Source: Tipula vernalis (lineage: Eukaryota > Arthropoda > Insecta > Diptera > Tipulidae). Taken from it: a stretch of 64,000 bases of DNA. A model generated the notes under the pieces. The model did no database searches. It worked only from the letters and a program-made list of their open reading frames with translations, and was not told the origin of the DNA. Location: positions 264,096,057 through 264,160,056 of the forward strand of contig OY282559.1 in assembly GCA_958295665.1 (NCBI GenBank), written 5' to 3'. Shown here in pieces: positions 41,542-52,858 of the stretch; within the stretch, counting starts at the first letter, position 1, and every line of letters begins with the position of its first letter. The translations under genes were made by a program, and so were the position numbers.

Positions 41542-42313
41542 TGTAAAACTCCTTAAATATGCTCTTGAGATAATAATTTTCGTCTTACACAGGTAAGTTC
41601 ACTAATACATCTACATTAAAAAATGTTTTGTAAATTCTTTATTAAAATTTTCTCGTTGCCCAACCGCAACGTGAAGTTTTTGCGAAATGTTCTGCTAAAT
41701 ATTTTAGTAAGAAAATAAGTAAGTACTTCCCGGACATCAAAGTTGGCTCTGACAAATGAAAATAATACTTGCAAAATTTATCTTTAGTTTTACTAGTGTA
41801 CGTCAGATGTCTAAAATGTTTACAGAAAAATACGAAAATAATTATGTAATCACAAAATGTCACTCGTTCTTAATATTTTGTGAATTTATTTTGCTTTTCC
41901 TACAATTTTTGAATTTGCAATTTCCCGAGATGGTAATTTTTGCTACGATATAACCAAATTTTTACTGCCATCACTGCCATCTATGTAATGTTATTGACTT
42001 AATAACCAAATGAATTATACTAAGCTTTTATTTTAATTTGACCAGATTGCTGTTGTTATGAATTTTGTTTTATATTTGGGTTTAAATTAATCAATTAGCA
42101 CATGAAAATGAAAACGATTTACTTAAACGAAATTTAAACGTTTGTGAAAGTATTTCAGAAATCGTAATTAAGAATTTGTAACGTTTTCATTTAAAAATTA
42201 GTCTTAGGACAAAAGGTGATTTCCCATATGTTTTGTATGTTTTACTACGAAAAGTTTCGTTTTTTCCTCGTTTCTAATTCCCTTATAAAAGCTCAGATTT
42301 TTTGATTATGACT
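41542..42313. other. AT-rich stretch, no gene seen; could hold the Gypsy-B 3' LTR
   Basis: Lies 3' of the Gypsy-B integrase on that element's strand, so a 3' LTR is expected here. I could not define LTR ends. TATAAA-like and AATAAA-like words near 42285-42325 fit but prove nothing. Confidence 0.4.
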
Positions 42314-43240
42314 CTATAAAATACAGGGTGCTCTGGTTTTGGAGGTTACATTTTTAATTTTAGTTTTAATCCCTCTTGCCTGAGCTTTTGCTCTAATATT
42401 AGGCTTTATGAACACTGAATCCCCTTCCTCTAAATTAGGTGGTTCCTCTTTTTCATGGTTCTGCTTTTGCATTTTGCTTGTGCCTATTTGTAAGTTATTG
42501 CTTACATTCTGGAATATGTTTGCAGCTTGTGCATGAATCTTCTGAGGGTTTACTATGTTATTTTGATTAAATATTACCTCGTTCGGCGTGAAGCCGGTGG
42601 CTGAATATACCGTGTTGTTGCACAACGCGACAGATAATTCTATAGCCGTTAAGATGCTAGAGTTTGGGATTTTGTGTTTGTTTGTATTGCAAATTTCAAT
42701 AATATTTGAATGAGTTTTCTTTACTTGACCGTTAGATTCAGAAGATGAAGCGTATTCTAACCTAATATTTAGGTTATTTAGATACTCTTTGAATTGTGCC
42801 GATTGAAACGAGGTTTCATGGTCTGAGATAATGGAATTTGGAATTCCGCAAGGTATGAAATATTTTAATATTTCTTCATTCTGTGAAATATTTTGTTAGA
42901 GCATTTGTCACATCTACGAGGTTTTTGGTGTTAATATTTATCATCTGTAAATACTTTGAAAAGCATCAATTATTGATAGTAAGTTTACATTATTGATTGA
43001 GAATATGTCAATGTGTGCCCTCTCCAGTGGTTTTTTTGTAGTCGGCCTTGGAGATATTTTGATATTATAGGGTTTTCGGTCGTATTTATGCATATTAGAG
43101 GTGTTACATGCATTTATGTGGCTCTTGATCTTACTGGTCATTTTTGGGAAGAAGTATGACCTTTTTATTTGATTTTCCACTTCTTTGGTCCCCCTATGGG
43201 CCCTTTCGTGTTCCCTTATTTTTATCGCGTTCTGATGATC
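42314..43240 (-). pseudogene. Gypsy-B integrase (broken)
   Basis: Order on the minus strand: zinc region with HERAHRGTKEVENQI and HINACNTSNMHKY (the second Cys of CxxC replaced by Ser), core start ERAHIDIFSINNVNLLSIID (first Asp present), SDHETSFQSAQFKEYL (second Asp, about 42790-42840), then SESNGQVKKTHSNIIEICN, where the catalytic Glu of the usual NGQVER block is Lys. The C-terminal part at 42625-42314 has YSATGFTPNEVIFN and a basic tail. It is catalytically dead by sequence. Confidence 0.85.
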
Positions 43241-43378
43241 CTCGTTGGTAACGTCTTCGATTTCGAATTTCTGATTGCCTGGGTAATATCATCTAGGTTG
43301 AATGATCGCTTTAATATGATTATTCTGTTAAACTCTGGAAAAACAGTTTTTGAAATAACCACATCTATGTTAGAAACT

Positions 43379-43810
43379 CTAAAGATTAGTTGATTTCTGT
43401 AGTAATTTAGTGCTCTCAACTAAGTGTTCTAACCGCAATAAACTTTTGATAGTTTTTCTATCGATTACCTCACTTTCGTAAACCGGGATTTGTTTTACAG
43501 TTTCGAAGTTATTTACTTGTAACTTAATTTTTAGGAGTTTTTCTGGTGGATCCGGATTATCCGTCAACACATTCATAGTTGTTTTAAAATTATCTGTTTT
43601 GTAAAGACCAGGTTGAATGGCCATATTGCTGTTTAATTTACTGAACTCTGGTACCAGCCATTCACCGTTTTCTGATGTATGTATTGCAACTATTGTGCTT
43701 CGTTGAGAATTTTTTGGATTGATTTTATGAAATTCGTTTGATATGATACTTGGCCTAATTATATTTTTATTGGCGCCGGTATCGATTAACAGTGTTACTG
43801 TGCGTTTCAA
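43379..43810 (-). pseudogene. Gypsy-B aspartic protease
   Basis: RTVTLLIDTGANKNIIRPS near 43740-43805 is the retropepsin active-site block. The frame continues through a linker rich in NFKTTMNV and PEKLLKIKL segments and then loses phase near 43400, where integrase-linker sequence begins in another frame (43419-43222). The RT is missing at this point. Confidence 0.8.
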
Positions 43811-44076
43811 TTGATCGCTGTAGCACCGTCGGTATGGAAGAAAATTTAATTTTAATATTCCGTGTTGGAGATCAGATCTATCTGAAAATTCTCCGTATTT
43901 GACTCAGGATTTTCTTGTGAGTAGTCTTGTACTTGGGAAGGATCTCTTGTCTCCTGTGTGACCTCATGATTATTTGTAATATTTTTGTTAAACGTATTTC
44001 TTGATCTCATTGACAGATCTACGTCCATTGGGATGGGTTTATCTTTTACTGGATAACCCCTTCTTTCGCCCTTGAG

Positions 44077-44560
44077 TTAAATTGGTTGGCCAGTATCATT
44101 CGTACTTAGGTTCTGGGAAACAAATTGGGTGACGGGTTGACTTGACCTTTCTGCACTGTTTAAGATTTGTTCATTGCAACTAAACTTGTAAAGGAAGGCG
44201 TACGCTTCTTCGACGTCTTTCGGTTTCGCTGCTTCAGCGTATCTGAAATATGGTTTTCTTAGTCCTGAGATGAAGGCGGCTAATGCATCTTGCTGCATCT
44301 TGCTTAATTGCTTACGATTTCCATCGAAGCTGGGAATAGATTTGATGGGGTCTGGAATTCTAAACAGATCCAGAACGTTTCCCCTGTTGACAACCTCACG
44401 AGGTTGTTCCTCTACTAGTTGTTCAACCTTTTGATTGAGGTACGTCAGTGCCTGGTCGTGCTCATTTTGTTTTACGCTTACTTGTTGAAGCTTTTCATTG
44501 ATTGTGTTTGCAATATTTGATCCATTTCTAGTTCTGGTATTTCCACTGAATCCTCTTCAA
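44077..44560 (-). pseudogene. Gypsy-B gag remnant
   Basis: The frame 44298-44077 reads AALAAFISGLRKPYFRYAEA-like sequence (QQDALAAFISGLRKPYF), followed by AKPKDVEEAYAF. This matches the conserved FISGL...A.P....EA block of insect Gypsy Gag and corresponds to FLSGLKEQL in Gypsy-A. Upstream minus-strand sequence to about 44560 is helical and charged but in other frames. No zinc knuckle was seen. Confidence 0.7.
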
Positions 44561-45139
44561 TATTTCGGTTATAGAGGATTCTTCCAGTTTCTTTCTCATA
44601 TACTAATATTTCTTTCTCATATACTAATATTTTTATAAAATTGTTTTGTGACTAGCATATAGTACACAAAAAAAATTCTAAGAATCTTCTGTCAGGTCTG
44701 CGTCTATCTTATAGTGCGCAAGTTTGACGAATTGAGTAACTCTATTTTTGTTATAATTTGAATTTATTTCAGGTCGAAGCAGCTGTATGTCTATCTTGTA
44801 GTGCACATACTTGAATTTTGAAATAATTCACTACTTAAAACGCAATAGATTTAGTCGAAAATTTAATTGAAAATAATCAAAAAAAAGTTTAAAATAAAAA
44901 ACAATAAAATTTTGTTACCTGATAATACAAACAAAAGATTTTGTTTGTAAATCATATTACTGCTATCGCGATGAAGCTGGTTCCAAGTGTCGTCTTAGCG
45001 GTATTTTTACCTTCAGCCAGGGATGTCGTTTGAATTAGGAAAAAATTTAGAAATGTTTCTCCTAAATTGACGGATTCACGTTAACTTAGCTTTTATTCAC
45101 TTAAATTATAGCACTGTCACATTCACTATCCGAAACACT

Positions 45140-45157
45140 TGCCACACGGCTGCGCCA
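45140..45157 (-). other. Gypsy-B primer-binding site
   Basis: The minus strand reads TGGCGCAGCCGTGTGGCA immediately after ...CTATAAC, the same junction (ATAAC|TGGCGCAG) as in Gypsy-A at 9654/9655. Confidence 0.65.
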
Positions 45158-45289
45158 GTTATAGATTTCACGAGAAAAATAAATAAAAAACGAATTTATT
45201 TTCTTAACTTTATTCTTTACATGTTCCTTTAACAGAGTTCAACTAAAAACTAAACTTAATATCAGCGATTTATTGTTATTAAAAACGTT

Positions 45290-46040
45290 ATTAAAAAAGT
45301 TGGATGTGAAGGAAAATCCTACCGTGAAATACAAGAAATTATCTGATATTCTGCGAAAATGGTCTGTAATTCAGTAAAATGAACTGATCAGGCTGAAACA
45401 CGTGGGCCAAAAAGGAAAACAACTGATCTTATTGACCGACAAATTATACAAATGGTGAAGAACGACTCTCATATCAGCTCAAAAAAGATAAAGAAGGAAC
45501 TTCAGGTACCTGTAGGTGCGGTGACTATACGGAGACGCCTATTATTAGCTAAATTGGTCGCCAGGAGTCCGAGAAAATTACTATTGCTCAGCAAGAGGCA
45601 CGTAGCAAAAAGAATTAGGCGCACGTCAATTGGCCCCTAGAAAACTGGCGAAATGTTTTATGGAGCGACGAAAGTAAAATTGCCCTTTATGGTTCCACAG
45701 GTCGTCGACAATATGTGAGGAAACCTCCAAATACTGCACACGACCCAAAGTACACATTAAAGACTGTTAAACATGGCGGTGCAAAATTGATTGTTTGTGT
45801 TCGCCAACGCAATCACTGGACCTCAATTCCATAGAAAACGTGTGTGCTGATGTCAAAAATAAAGTGAGCAAGGTTAATCCAAAAATTGCTTAGTAATTGT
45901 GGGAGGCAGTACAAGAAGCATGGAGTACAATACCTATTGAGAGATGTCAAAACTTAGTGAACTCTATGAAAAGGAGATCCGCGTCTGTTATTCGTAATAA
46001 TGGGCATGCAACTATACCATATATTGACTGCTTTATTAAA
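45290..46040 (+). pseudogene. Tc1-like transposase remnant (internally deleted)
   Basis: Plus strand. The HTH region reads EGKSYREIQEII (about 45310-45345), then GPKRKTTDLIDRQIIQMV, then the 62-codon frame 45452-45640 with VTIRRRLLLAKLVARSPRK. The first catalytic block, WRNVLWSDESKIALYGS, lies at about 45645-45695, followed by YVRKPPNTAHDPKYTLK and KHGGAKLIV. The text then jumps to LNSIENV and AWSTIPIERCQNLVNSMKRR (to about 46015). The second catalytic Asp block is missing, so it has an internal deletion. No terminal repeats were identified. Tc1 identity is firm from the WSDES and C-terminal blocks. Confidence 0.85.
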
Positions 46041-46744
46041 AAACAATACACAGAAGTGGTGCTTGTTAAGTTTTTTTTGATGAATTTTTTAATTATTCCT
46101 AAACATTGTCAAATGGAATTTATTATTTATATTAATTTTTAATCAAAAGAATAAATATTTGTTTGTCTTTTTATAGCTTAATATGATAATATCAAATATA
46201 TTTCATGAATATATTTGATATTTTATATGCTTGCGAATTTAAATAGAACGAAAAAATTATTATTATCGAAAAGGTACTGGAATTTCAGTATTTAGGAGGT
46301 GTTATGATATATCATCGAAAAAAAAAGGGTTAACCTAATCAGGAACTTAGGTGCAGAAGATGAGTGAGGACTACAGTCCCTGTTCATTTAATTATGGACA
46401 CTATTAGTATTATGGGAATTCCTAATCTCTGCTATTGTTATGCATTATAAAATATTTGAAAGTAATAAATTCATTTAGGATCACATCTGCTATTGGAAAA
46501 GGACTAAAAAGATCAATAGCATACATATTTTACTTTTAGTTGTTCCTCTCATTTTATGTTTGACGCGCGGTATGCCAAGGTTTTTGTCGACATTTTTTGA
46601 CTGAGCTAAAGTGAGAATTATACTACGTTAAATAAGAAGAAGAAGAATGAAAATTAAATGATTTTTATTATTAAGTTAAAAAATTGTGTTTAAGTTCAAG
46701 TGTGTGTGAGTGGAAAGTCTAGACTGAGACATTTATTTTCGAAA

Positions 46745-47826
46745 ATGGGTCGAAAAAAGGACCTAAGCAGTGGAAAAAACATGCTATAGTAGCATTATTA
46801 AAAACTGAAAACAATTCACACCGCGAGGTCGCAAAAATGGCAAAAGTTTCTTACTGATCAGTAAATAATTTGGCAAAGATTCCTCAATCTGGGGTACATT
46901 TTACGAGACCAAGAGAAGAAACTGTAAGAGGATCAGGAAGACAACGCTCAGAACCGGCCGGACAATTATTCAATCGGCCTTAGAAAAGCGCAGAGCAACG
47001 ACGGAAGAGCTACAAAAGAATGAAGAAGGGATATAGATATCAGCAGTGACATTGCGACGAAGGCTATATGAAAATAATTTGAAATGCAGGCGTCCAGCAA
47101 AGAAACCCAGACTCACTAAAAAAATGCGGAAAAAACTTCTTATTTGGGCTAAATTTCATCAGCACTGTACAATAGACAACTGGAAGAAGGTAAATCGTAT
47201 TTTTTTTGGTACTATTTATATATGTATTTTCAAAAATTAAATAAAAAAATCAGAAATTAAAGAGATTTTTAAATGTATAGGTTATATTTAGTGACGAATG
47301 GCCCAGTTCATCAGAAGGAGACCAGGAGAGCGGCTTAGGGAGGACTGCCTAGTCGGAAGCACAAAATATCTACTATCAGTAATGATATGGAGCTGCATTA
47401 GTGGAGATGGACCTGGTCCAATATACTTCTTAGACGAAACCATGAGAAAAGAACAATATTAAAAGGTGTTAACAGACGTCCGATTTCCTTATATGAGATC
47501 CCTACCTCAAGGTAAAATCTATTACACTTTTATGCAAGGTGGAGCTCCTTGTCATACCGCAAAATTAATAGAGAATTTCCTCCTTAACCAAAATATTGAG
47601 ATCCTCTCTTGGCCTGGCATTTCTCCGGATTTAAACCCGTTCGAGAATTGTTGCGCCTTACTTAAGTCCAATGTATATAAAATCCCCAATCCTACAGTGT
47701 CCATCCTAAAAAAAAAATATTGAAAAAATATGGAGAAATAGTGATCAAATTCGCAATATGATCAATACTTGTTTATGTAGCATGCCTGAAAGAATTAAAA
47801 CTGTGATTAAAAATAAAGGTAGTTAA
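46745..47826 (+). pseudogene. Tc1-like transposase with a 91-bp intron (broken)
   Basis: Begins MGRKKDLSSG. After a frameshift the HTH reads HAIVALLKTENNSHREVAKM. Further on come VTLRRRLYENNLKCRRPAKK and MRKKLLIWAKFHQ, ending WKK at 47189. The next exon starts VIFSDEWPSSS at 47281, the first catalytic Asp block. Further breaks precede YYTFMQGGAPCHTAKL (about 47520-47570), where the usual QDGAP/QDNAP Asp is Gly, and SWPGISPDLNPFEN, which keeps the third acidic residue. The stop is near 47826. It has stops near 46790 and 46855 and is inactive. Length fits a Tc1-type enzyme of about 340 residues. Confidence 0.88.
47190..47280 (+). other. Putative intron in Tc1-like transposase
   Basis: Starts GTAAAT and ends TGTATAG. 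The flanking codons join W-K-K to V-I-F-S-D-E, the expected continuous Tc1 sequence. At 91 bp and AT-rich, it is intron-like for a fly. Confidence 0.7.
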
Positions 47827-48008
47827 ACCAAATTTTATTTGTTTTCCAGTTTTTGTATACTCAAAATTGTTTAATTTTAAAGAATTAAAACATTTTTTAA
47901 AAAAACCTCTTGTTTTTATTTATACTTTGATAAATTCCTGGAGTTTAATAGTGTTCAAAATTCAATGAACAGGGACTGTAAAAAGAAAAGTTTCAGGAAT
48001 TCAGACAA

Positions 48009-48092
48009 AGTGGTTCAAACTATTGAGGAAATCTGGAAAAATATTCCAGTGTCGCATTGTCGAACAGCCAGTGTTTTAGCGCGGTTTTATTG
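48009..48092 (+). pseudogene. Tc1-like transposase C-terminal fragment
   Basis: The plus frame reads VVQTIEEIWKNIPVSHCRTA then SVLARFY and a stop. This is the pattern of the last helix of Tc1-like transposases (IWKNIP..). It lies 30 bp outside the complete Tc1 element, so it is a separate older copy. It is short, hence uncertain. Confidence 0.45.
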
Positions 48093-50579
48093 ACCAAAGA
48101 ATTTGTTTGTGTTGTATTAACTTAATTTTGTTTTTTTTTGTAATTATAAGTGCACGGAAAAGAGACACATTTTGATTTTTTTTATTGTTACTCTGTAATC
48201 CGGTACCTGGATATAAGAAATATATATTAAGTAATGTTTCAAATACACATGGCTGACAAATTATTTTAACCGATTAATTATTTCAAAAAAAAAAAAAAAA
48301 CATAGCTTGTGTAAATCGCCTCCTGAATTATGGAATACATTCAGCGTATTTTGAGAGAATTTTCAAAATACTTAAAAACACTTGGTTGTCCTAAAACTAA
48401 GAACTAAACCAACATACGGTATAATAGTAGCTTCAATACCAGTTGCACACGAAACTACAAATTATACCTTTATGAATTTGAAAACAATAAATCCTTGTAA
48501 TCACGCTAAAGCAGTACAAGTTAATCACAATACTACTGTAGCTAGCACTGTTAAATGTCGTCAAAATTTTAAAAAGCCATGCAGATTTTCAAACTGTGTT
48601 AAACATTTTGGTCGTTCCAATATTGGGGTCACGTTGCCCGTCCTGACTTTGTTCTGCATTGGTATGGTTTTAAGAAATGTTTATTCTGACTTACATATTC
48701 CTGCTACAAAGAGGCGTATGTTGTTCGATTTATCGGCATTTCATTATTACAACGAATTTCGGGGTTCCTAAACTGTTTTGAATTATACTAAACGCCATCA
48801 TTTCCAATATTGTTAATTGAGCCAAATTATTCGTTTTCATCAGTTTGTAAACGAGTTTCCCAGTGGCTTAATATTGAAATTTAGTACTGTAGACAGATCG
48901 GTTATCTTATTAGAAAACTCGTTAGAATGCCAATTTAATAGGAAGAACCGCACTGTTGGTACATCTCCCGTTAGTGTTTCTTTTCATTGAAATTATTTGA
49001 TTTGAATTCCTCAACTATCACCACTGTGGCAAGCTGTGGCTACAAACTCAACGAATATTGCTTTGGTTTTGTTCATGTGTGATACTAATGTAATGAATAA
49101 TAATAACGATAATGACAACCAACTTTAAACGAATTTAATTTACGAGTCACCCTTTAATTATTCAAGCCTCTTTCTACAGTTGGCAGCAATTTTAATATTT
49201 CTATCAATAGTACTAGCTCGTGAGAACCACCCCGAAACAAATCGAGTTTTCCTCAATAAATCGAAATATGAAAAATTTGTTGAAACATTAAGTAATAGTT
49301 CTCCACTTCATATTTGGAAATCGTCCAAAAATGAGGAAAAACTATATCAATATTTTTTATAAAACCCCATTATCATCTGCAATAACGAGTTGAAGACCAC
49401 AAAAAAATGTATTTTCATATGACTTTGTTTTAAAATTTATTACACATTTCGATATATATACGAGAACAATGTTATGGGTCCCCGCAATTTCAAATCCAAT
49501 GCACGAGTATGTTATATGTCCATATACATAAATACCATAAACATTCGTTCATACATAAAATATGTAACTAAAATTCTATTTCAATAAATAAATTATAAAT
49601 CAATTCAATTAAAATACATAAAAACCAAAACAGTTTTTCACACCAAATTTTCCATGTCCATTCCCATATAATATCGTTATACTATTACGGCAGCAACAAC
49701 AACAACACTAACACACATACAGAAAATCACCCAGTTCCATAAAATTACATTAAATTCATTCATCCGATTTTTCTCGCTCTTCGTCTTCTTTTTTTCCTTC
49801 TTCTTACTTTTCTTTTCCATTTTCCATAGTTATTATTATTATTATTATTAATATTATTATTTTGATTATTGGAAACTGGGAAAATGGGGAAAATTGAAAA
49901 AACATTAAAAATGGAGCAAAAATGAACATAAAAAAAAACGAATTTTCCGATATTCCACTTGAATGAATGTGAAAATTTAATATGAATTTTCATTTTTTAT
50001 CAACGGTGGTGTGTGTGTATTTGTACACATTAGAGACGGTTTGTACTATATAGTATAGTGCACGTTCGTTCTGTTTGTTCCCAATTTTCAATTTTTGTGT
50101 TTTCCTTCTGCGATAATGATTTTATGGTACCATAGCAAAAAAAAAAAAAAAATTGGTTTGAATGAAAATAGGTGAAAAATTTAAATGAAATTTTAAATTA
50201 TGGAAAAATGAATTTTATATCATCAGACACGAACAGGAAAATTTTTAATGTGCGCATATTAAAAATGAGTCGTCTTAATCATATATTTTATGCGATTTGA
50301 ATAAAGTATTTTAAGGCATTATCGCTTGCGGGGAACTAATTGGTCGGGAATGATTTATGTGGTGGTAACTTTGGTTAACAATTACTACGAATAATGGCGG
50401 CAAAAACGCATTGAATTGACGAAATTCCACTTAATAATTTTTATAAAATTAGGTTTTAAATTTTAGAAACAAAACAATCCAAATTCTCTGAAATGCCTTT
50501 TACGCTTAGGATACCAACAGCTTAGCAGGCTTAACATTTATAGTGAAGTTACAGTTAAATGATCGGCATATTCCGTCGG
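48093..50579. other. AT-rich stretch, no recognised gene
   Basis: A 129-codon plus-strand frame (48382-48771) and a 60-codon frame (49180-49362) show no motif I recognise. The first is cysteine-containing and low-complexity-free, so it could be a remnant of an unknown element. An ATT-type microsatellite is at 49828-49862. The rest is AT-rich and ends at the gap. Confidence 0.5.
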
Positions 50580-50779
50580 NNNNNNNNNNNNNNNNNNNNN
50601 NNNNNNNNNNNNNNNNNNNNNNNNNNNNNNNNNNNNNNNNNNNNNNNNNNNNNNNNNNNNNNNNNNNNNNNNNNNNNNNNNNNNNNNNNNNNNNNNNNNN
50701 NNNNNNNNNNNNNNNNNNNNNNNNNNNNNNNNNNNNNNNNNNNNNNNNNNNNNNNNNNNNNNNNNNNNNNNNNNNNNNN
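50580..50779. other. Assembly gap (200 N)
   Basis: Exactly 200 N. Sequence resumes 24 bp before the poly(A) end of a minus-strand LINE. Confidence 0.98.
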
Positions 50780-50835
50780 ATGTCGGGCACCACAAAAACT
50801 CAATTTTTTTTTTTTTGCTAAAGGATGGGTGTTTC

Positions 50836-51039
50836 CTAGGTGAAATGTAGTTCTATATCCTTGATAAACGTCGCTACCTGATGCATATCCATTGGGTCGG
50901 CGTTAGGCCACTGGATTATGTCCTCATTGAGGAATTTGAATCTTTTTTGTATGAGAGCATCGCATGTGAATAGTAGGTGTTCCGATGTCTCCTTACCGCA
51001 GTCACAGAATCTGCACTGGTTCGTAAGGTACCTTTCCAT
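50836..51039 (-). pseudogene. LINE C-terminal cysteine/histidine region
   Basis: Reads TNQCRFCDCGKETSEHLLFTC followed by an ALIQKRF segment. The C..C....ETSEHLL..C pattern is the usual C-terminal zinc-binding end of RNase H-bearing LINE ORF2 proteins. Only part of the run is quoted as a family-type motif. It ends shortly before the poly(A) tail. Confidence 0.8.
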
Positions 51040-51081
51040 TTTATGTAGATAGCCGTTAAAAGGGCCGTGCCCTGTTAAAAA

Positions 51082-51671
51082 TCAGGTAAGGTATCTTAGG
51101 GGTTGGCGGTCTATCCTCGGTGCCTCTCCCAAACGTATAATATTATAACTGAATAATTTCTTGGCCTTTCTCATCCCAATGGAGGACTCCCAGAGTAATT
51201 TCCTACAGTTCTGTTCCCAGTCCCTTATACCATCTGCCAAGTGGGTTTTGGAAAAAAGCAATACTAGGACTGGGACCCAGGAAATTTCGAATTGCTCCCA
51301 TTTTTGCACATCGGTCTGCTGCCTCATTTCCTCTAATGGTGGAGTGGCCAGGAGACCACAAAAGGTGACTTTGTTTGCTTTAAAACCCAGTTCTAAAAAA
51401 TTACAGTAGCAGCTCCAGATCAATTTCGAGTTGAACACTGAAGCTCCTAAGGCTAGCAGAGCTGCCTGGCTGTCCGAGATTATATGGATCTTATCTTCTT
51501 ATATTTCTTTTTGAGACATTGAAGCACACTTACCTCAATAGCAAAGGTCTCTGCCTGAAAAACTGTGGGAATGCTACCCAGTGGTATGCATACCTCTATT
51601 TCGGGCTCGACTATCCCTGCACCGGTACCCCCTTCTGTTTTTGACCCATCCGTATACCACAACAGAAGCAT
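51082..51671 (-). pseudogene. LINE RNase H domain (broken)
   Basis: The frame 51671-51480 begins LLLWYTDGSKTEGGTGAGIV (first RNase H Asp in YTDGS) and continues TVFQAETFAIEV (Glu in QAE). The next frame (51438-51082) includes the SDSQAALLALGA block just upstream, then LELGFKANKVTF and the degenerate C-terminal ADGIRDW region. The two frames are separated by a shift near 51480. Confidence 0.85.
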
Positions 51672-51799
51672 AGCGGGGGAGGCCAGACATTCCAGAGATA
51701 ATATTATCTTCCACTGCCCTAAACTAATAGTAAAATTCCTCCGACAGTCTATTGTCCTTACGTCATTTGAAGTAGGCCTTATTCGCCTTGTTTGTGCTA

Positions 51800-52820
51800 T
51801 GATTTAAGTGGGGATCCCAGATATTTAACCTCCGTCGACAGTTGGAAAGTTCCCCTCCCCCTCCCTTAGGCCTATCGGCAGAAGGACAGTTTTCCTCCGG
51901 TTAGTAAAGTGAGTGCAGTTGATCTTGTTTGGATTTCCGTGCCAACCTCCGTGCACCAATCATTTACTACCTATAGGGCTTGTTGCATTCTTTCCCCTAC
52001 TGTATTTCTGAATCTGCCCCTAACCATCAAGACTAAGTCTATGCGGACGACTTAATGTCGAGAAGTTTAAATTTCGCAGTCTGGTAAGTAAGTAATCCAG
52101 CACGATCAGCCTCAATAAGGGAGGGAGAACACCTCTCTGGGGACAACCCTTGGTGGTCGCTATGGTGATGGTTTTGTCTCCAAAAGAAGCCGTAATCCTC
52201 CTATATTTTAGCATGTTTGCTTTAGCAAGGTATACCACTTGTTAGTGATTGTTCCTGAATTACCTCGAAACTAGTATTATCAAAAGCTCCCTGGATATCA
52301 ATGAAGAAGCATAGTTTCTGCCGTTCAAGCCGTTTCTGTTGATTTCCCTGTTTATTAGGCATGCTGCCTAGAGTCCATAAGGTATCTTTGGAGAGTGTTG
52401 GATCTGATACAAAGTTCCACAATTTTCTCCATGGTTTTCAGTAAAAATGATGTGAGGCTGGTAGATCTATAAGACCTAATCTCCTCTGGGGATGTTTTTC
52501 CCCCTTTTGGGATAAAAATCACCCGAACCTCCCTTCAGCACTTTGGAACAAATTCCAAGCTGTAGCTGGCTCTGAAGATTATAGTAAGATAAGGCAGCAA
52601 AGTCTGCAGGCCTTGTTGTTAAAAGGCAAGGTATAAGAATTCCTCTCCCGGTGATTTAAAAGGGCCAAATGATTTCACTGCCCAGCCTATCCGTTCTGGC
52701 GTAAAAAACTGCCTCGAAAACTCGTGAGCCCCCTTTGGAACCAGATACGGATGTACGCTACTTGCGTTCGATTCTTCCTGATCACTCAGTACTACACAAT
52801 CTGGGAAGTGACCTCTCACT
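51800..52820 (-). pseudogene. LINE reverse transcriptase (broken)
   Basis: Pieces in order: TPERIGWAVKSFGPFKSPG (about 52700), a C-terminal finger region, QKLCFFIDIQGAFDNTSFEV (about 52260-52325, first catalytic Asp in IDIQGAFD), and TTKGCPQRGVLPPLLRLIVL (about 52100-52165; normally QGGVLSPLLW). The YADD site near 52035 is destroyed (it reads ID followed by LVLMVRGRF). INCTHFTNRRKT then corresponds to the region after motif D. Many stops are present. Confidence 0.82.
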
Positions 52821-52858
52821 AGACATTCCAGAGTCCCCTCCCTGGTTGTGATTGTCTC

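Larger units (their letters stand above)
42314..45290 (-). mobile_element. Gypsy-B: Ty3/Gypsy-type element lacking RT and RNase H
   Basis: Minus-strand order: primer-binding site (45140-45157), gag (about 44560-44077), protease (43810-43379), then directly the linker and integrase (43419-42314). RT and RNase H, about 1.6 kb in a complete element, are absent, although sequence on each side is still alignable to family blocks, so an internal deletion is the simple reading. The primer-binding site starts TGGCGCAG as in Gypsy-A, suggesting the same broad lineage. Frames are broken throughout. A Tc1-like remnant starts within or just beyond the 5' LTR at about 45290. Confidence 0.8.
46374..47978 (+). 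mobile_element. Tc1-like DNA transposon, complete ends
   Basis: 33-bp terminal inverted repeats beginning CAGTCCCTGTTCATT at both ends (30 of 33 positions match), flanked by TA at 46372-46373 and 47979-47980. TA target duplication is diagnostic of the Tc1/mariner superfamily. Element length is 1605 bp, with one transposase gene interrupted by an intron-like segment and by mutations. Confidence 0.93.

Noticed and set aside
46260..46370. Read VLEFQYLGGVM resembling a LINE RT FKYLG motif
   Set aside because: Single short match with no supporting flanking motifs.
50506..50843. Frames running through the 200-N gap
   Set aside because: They exist only because N is translated as X.
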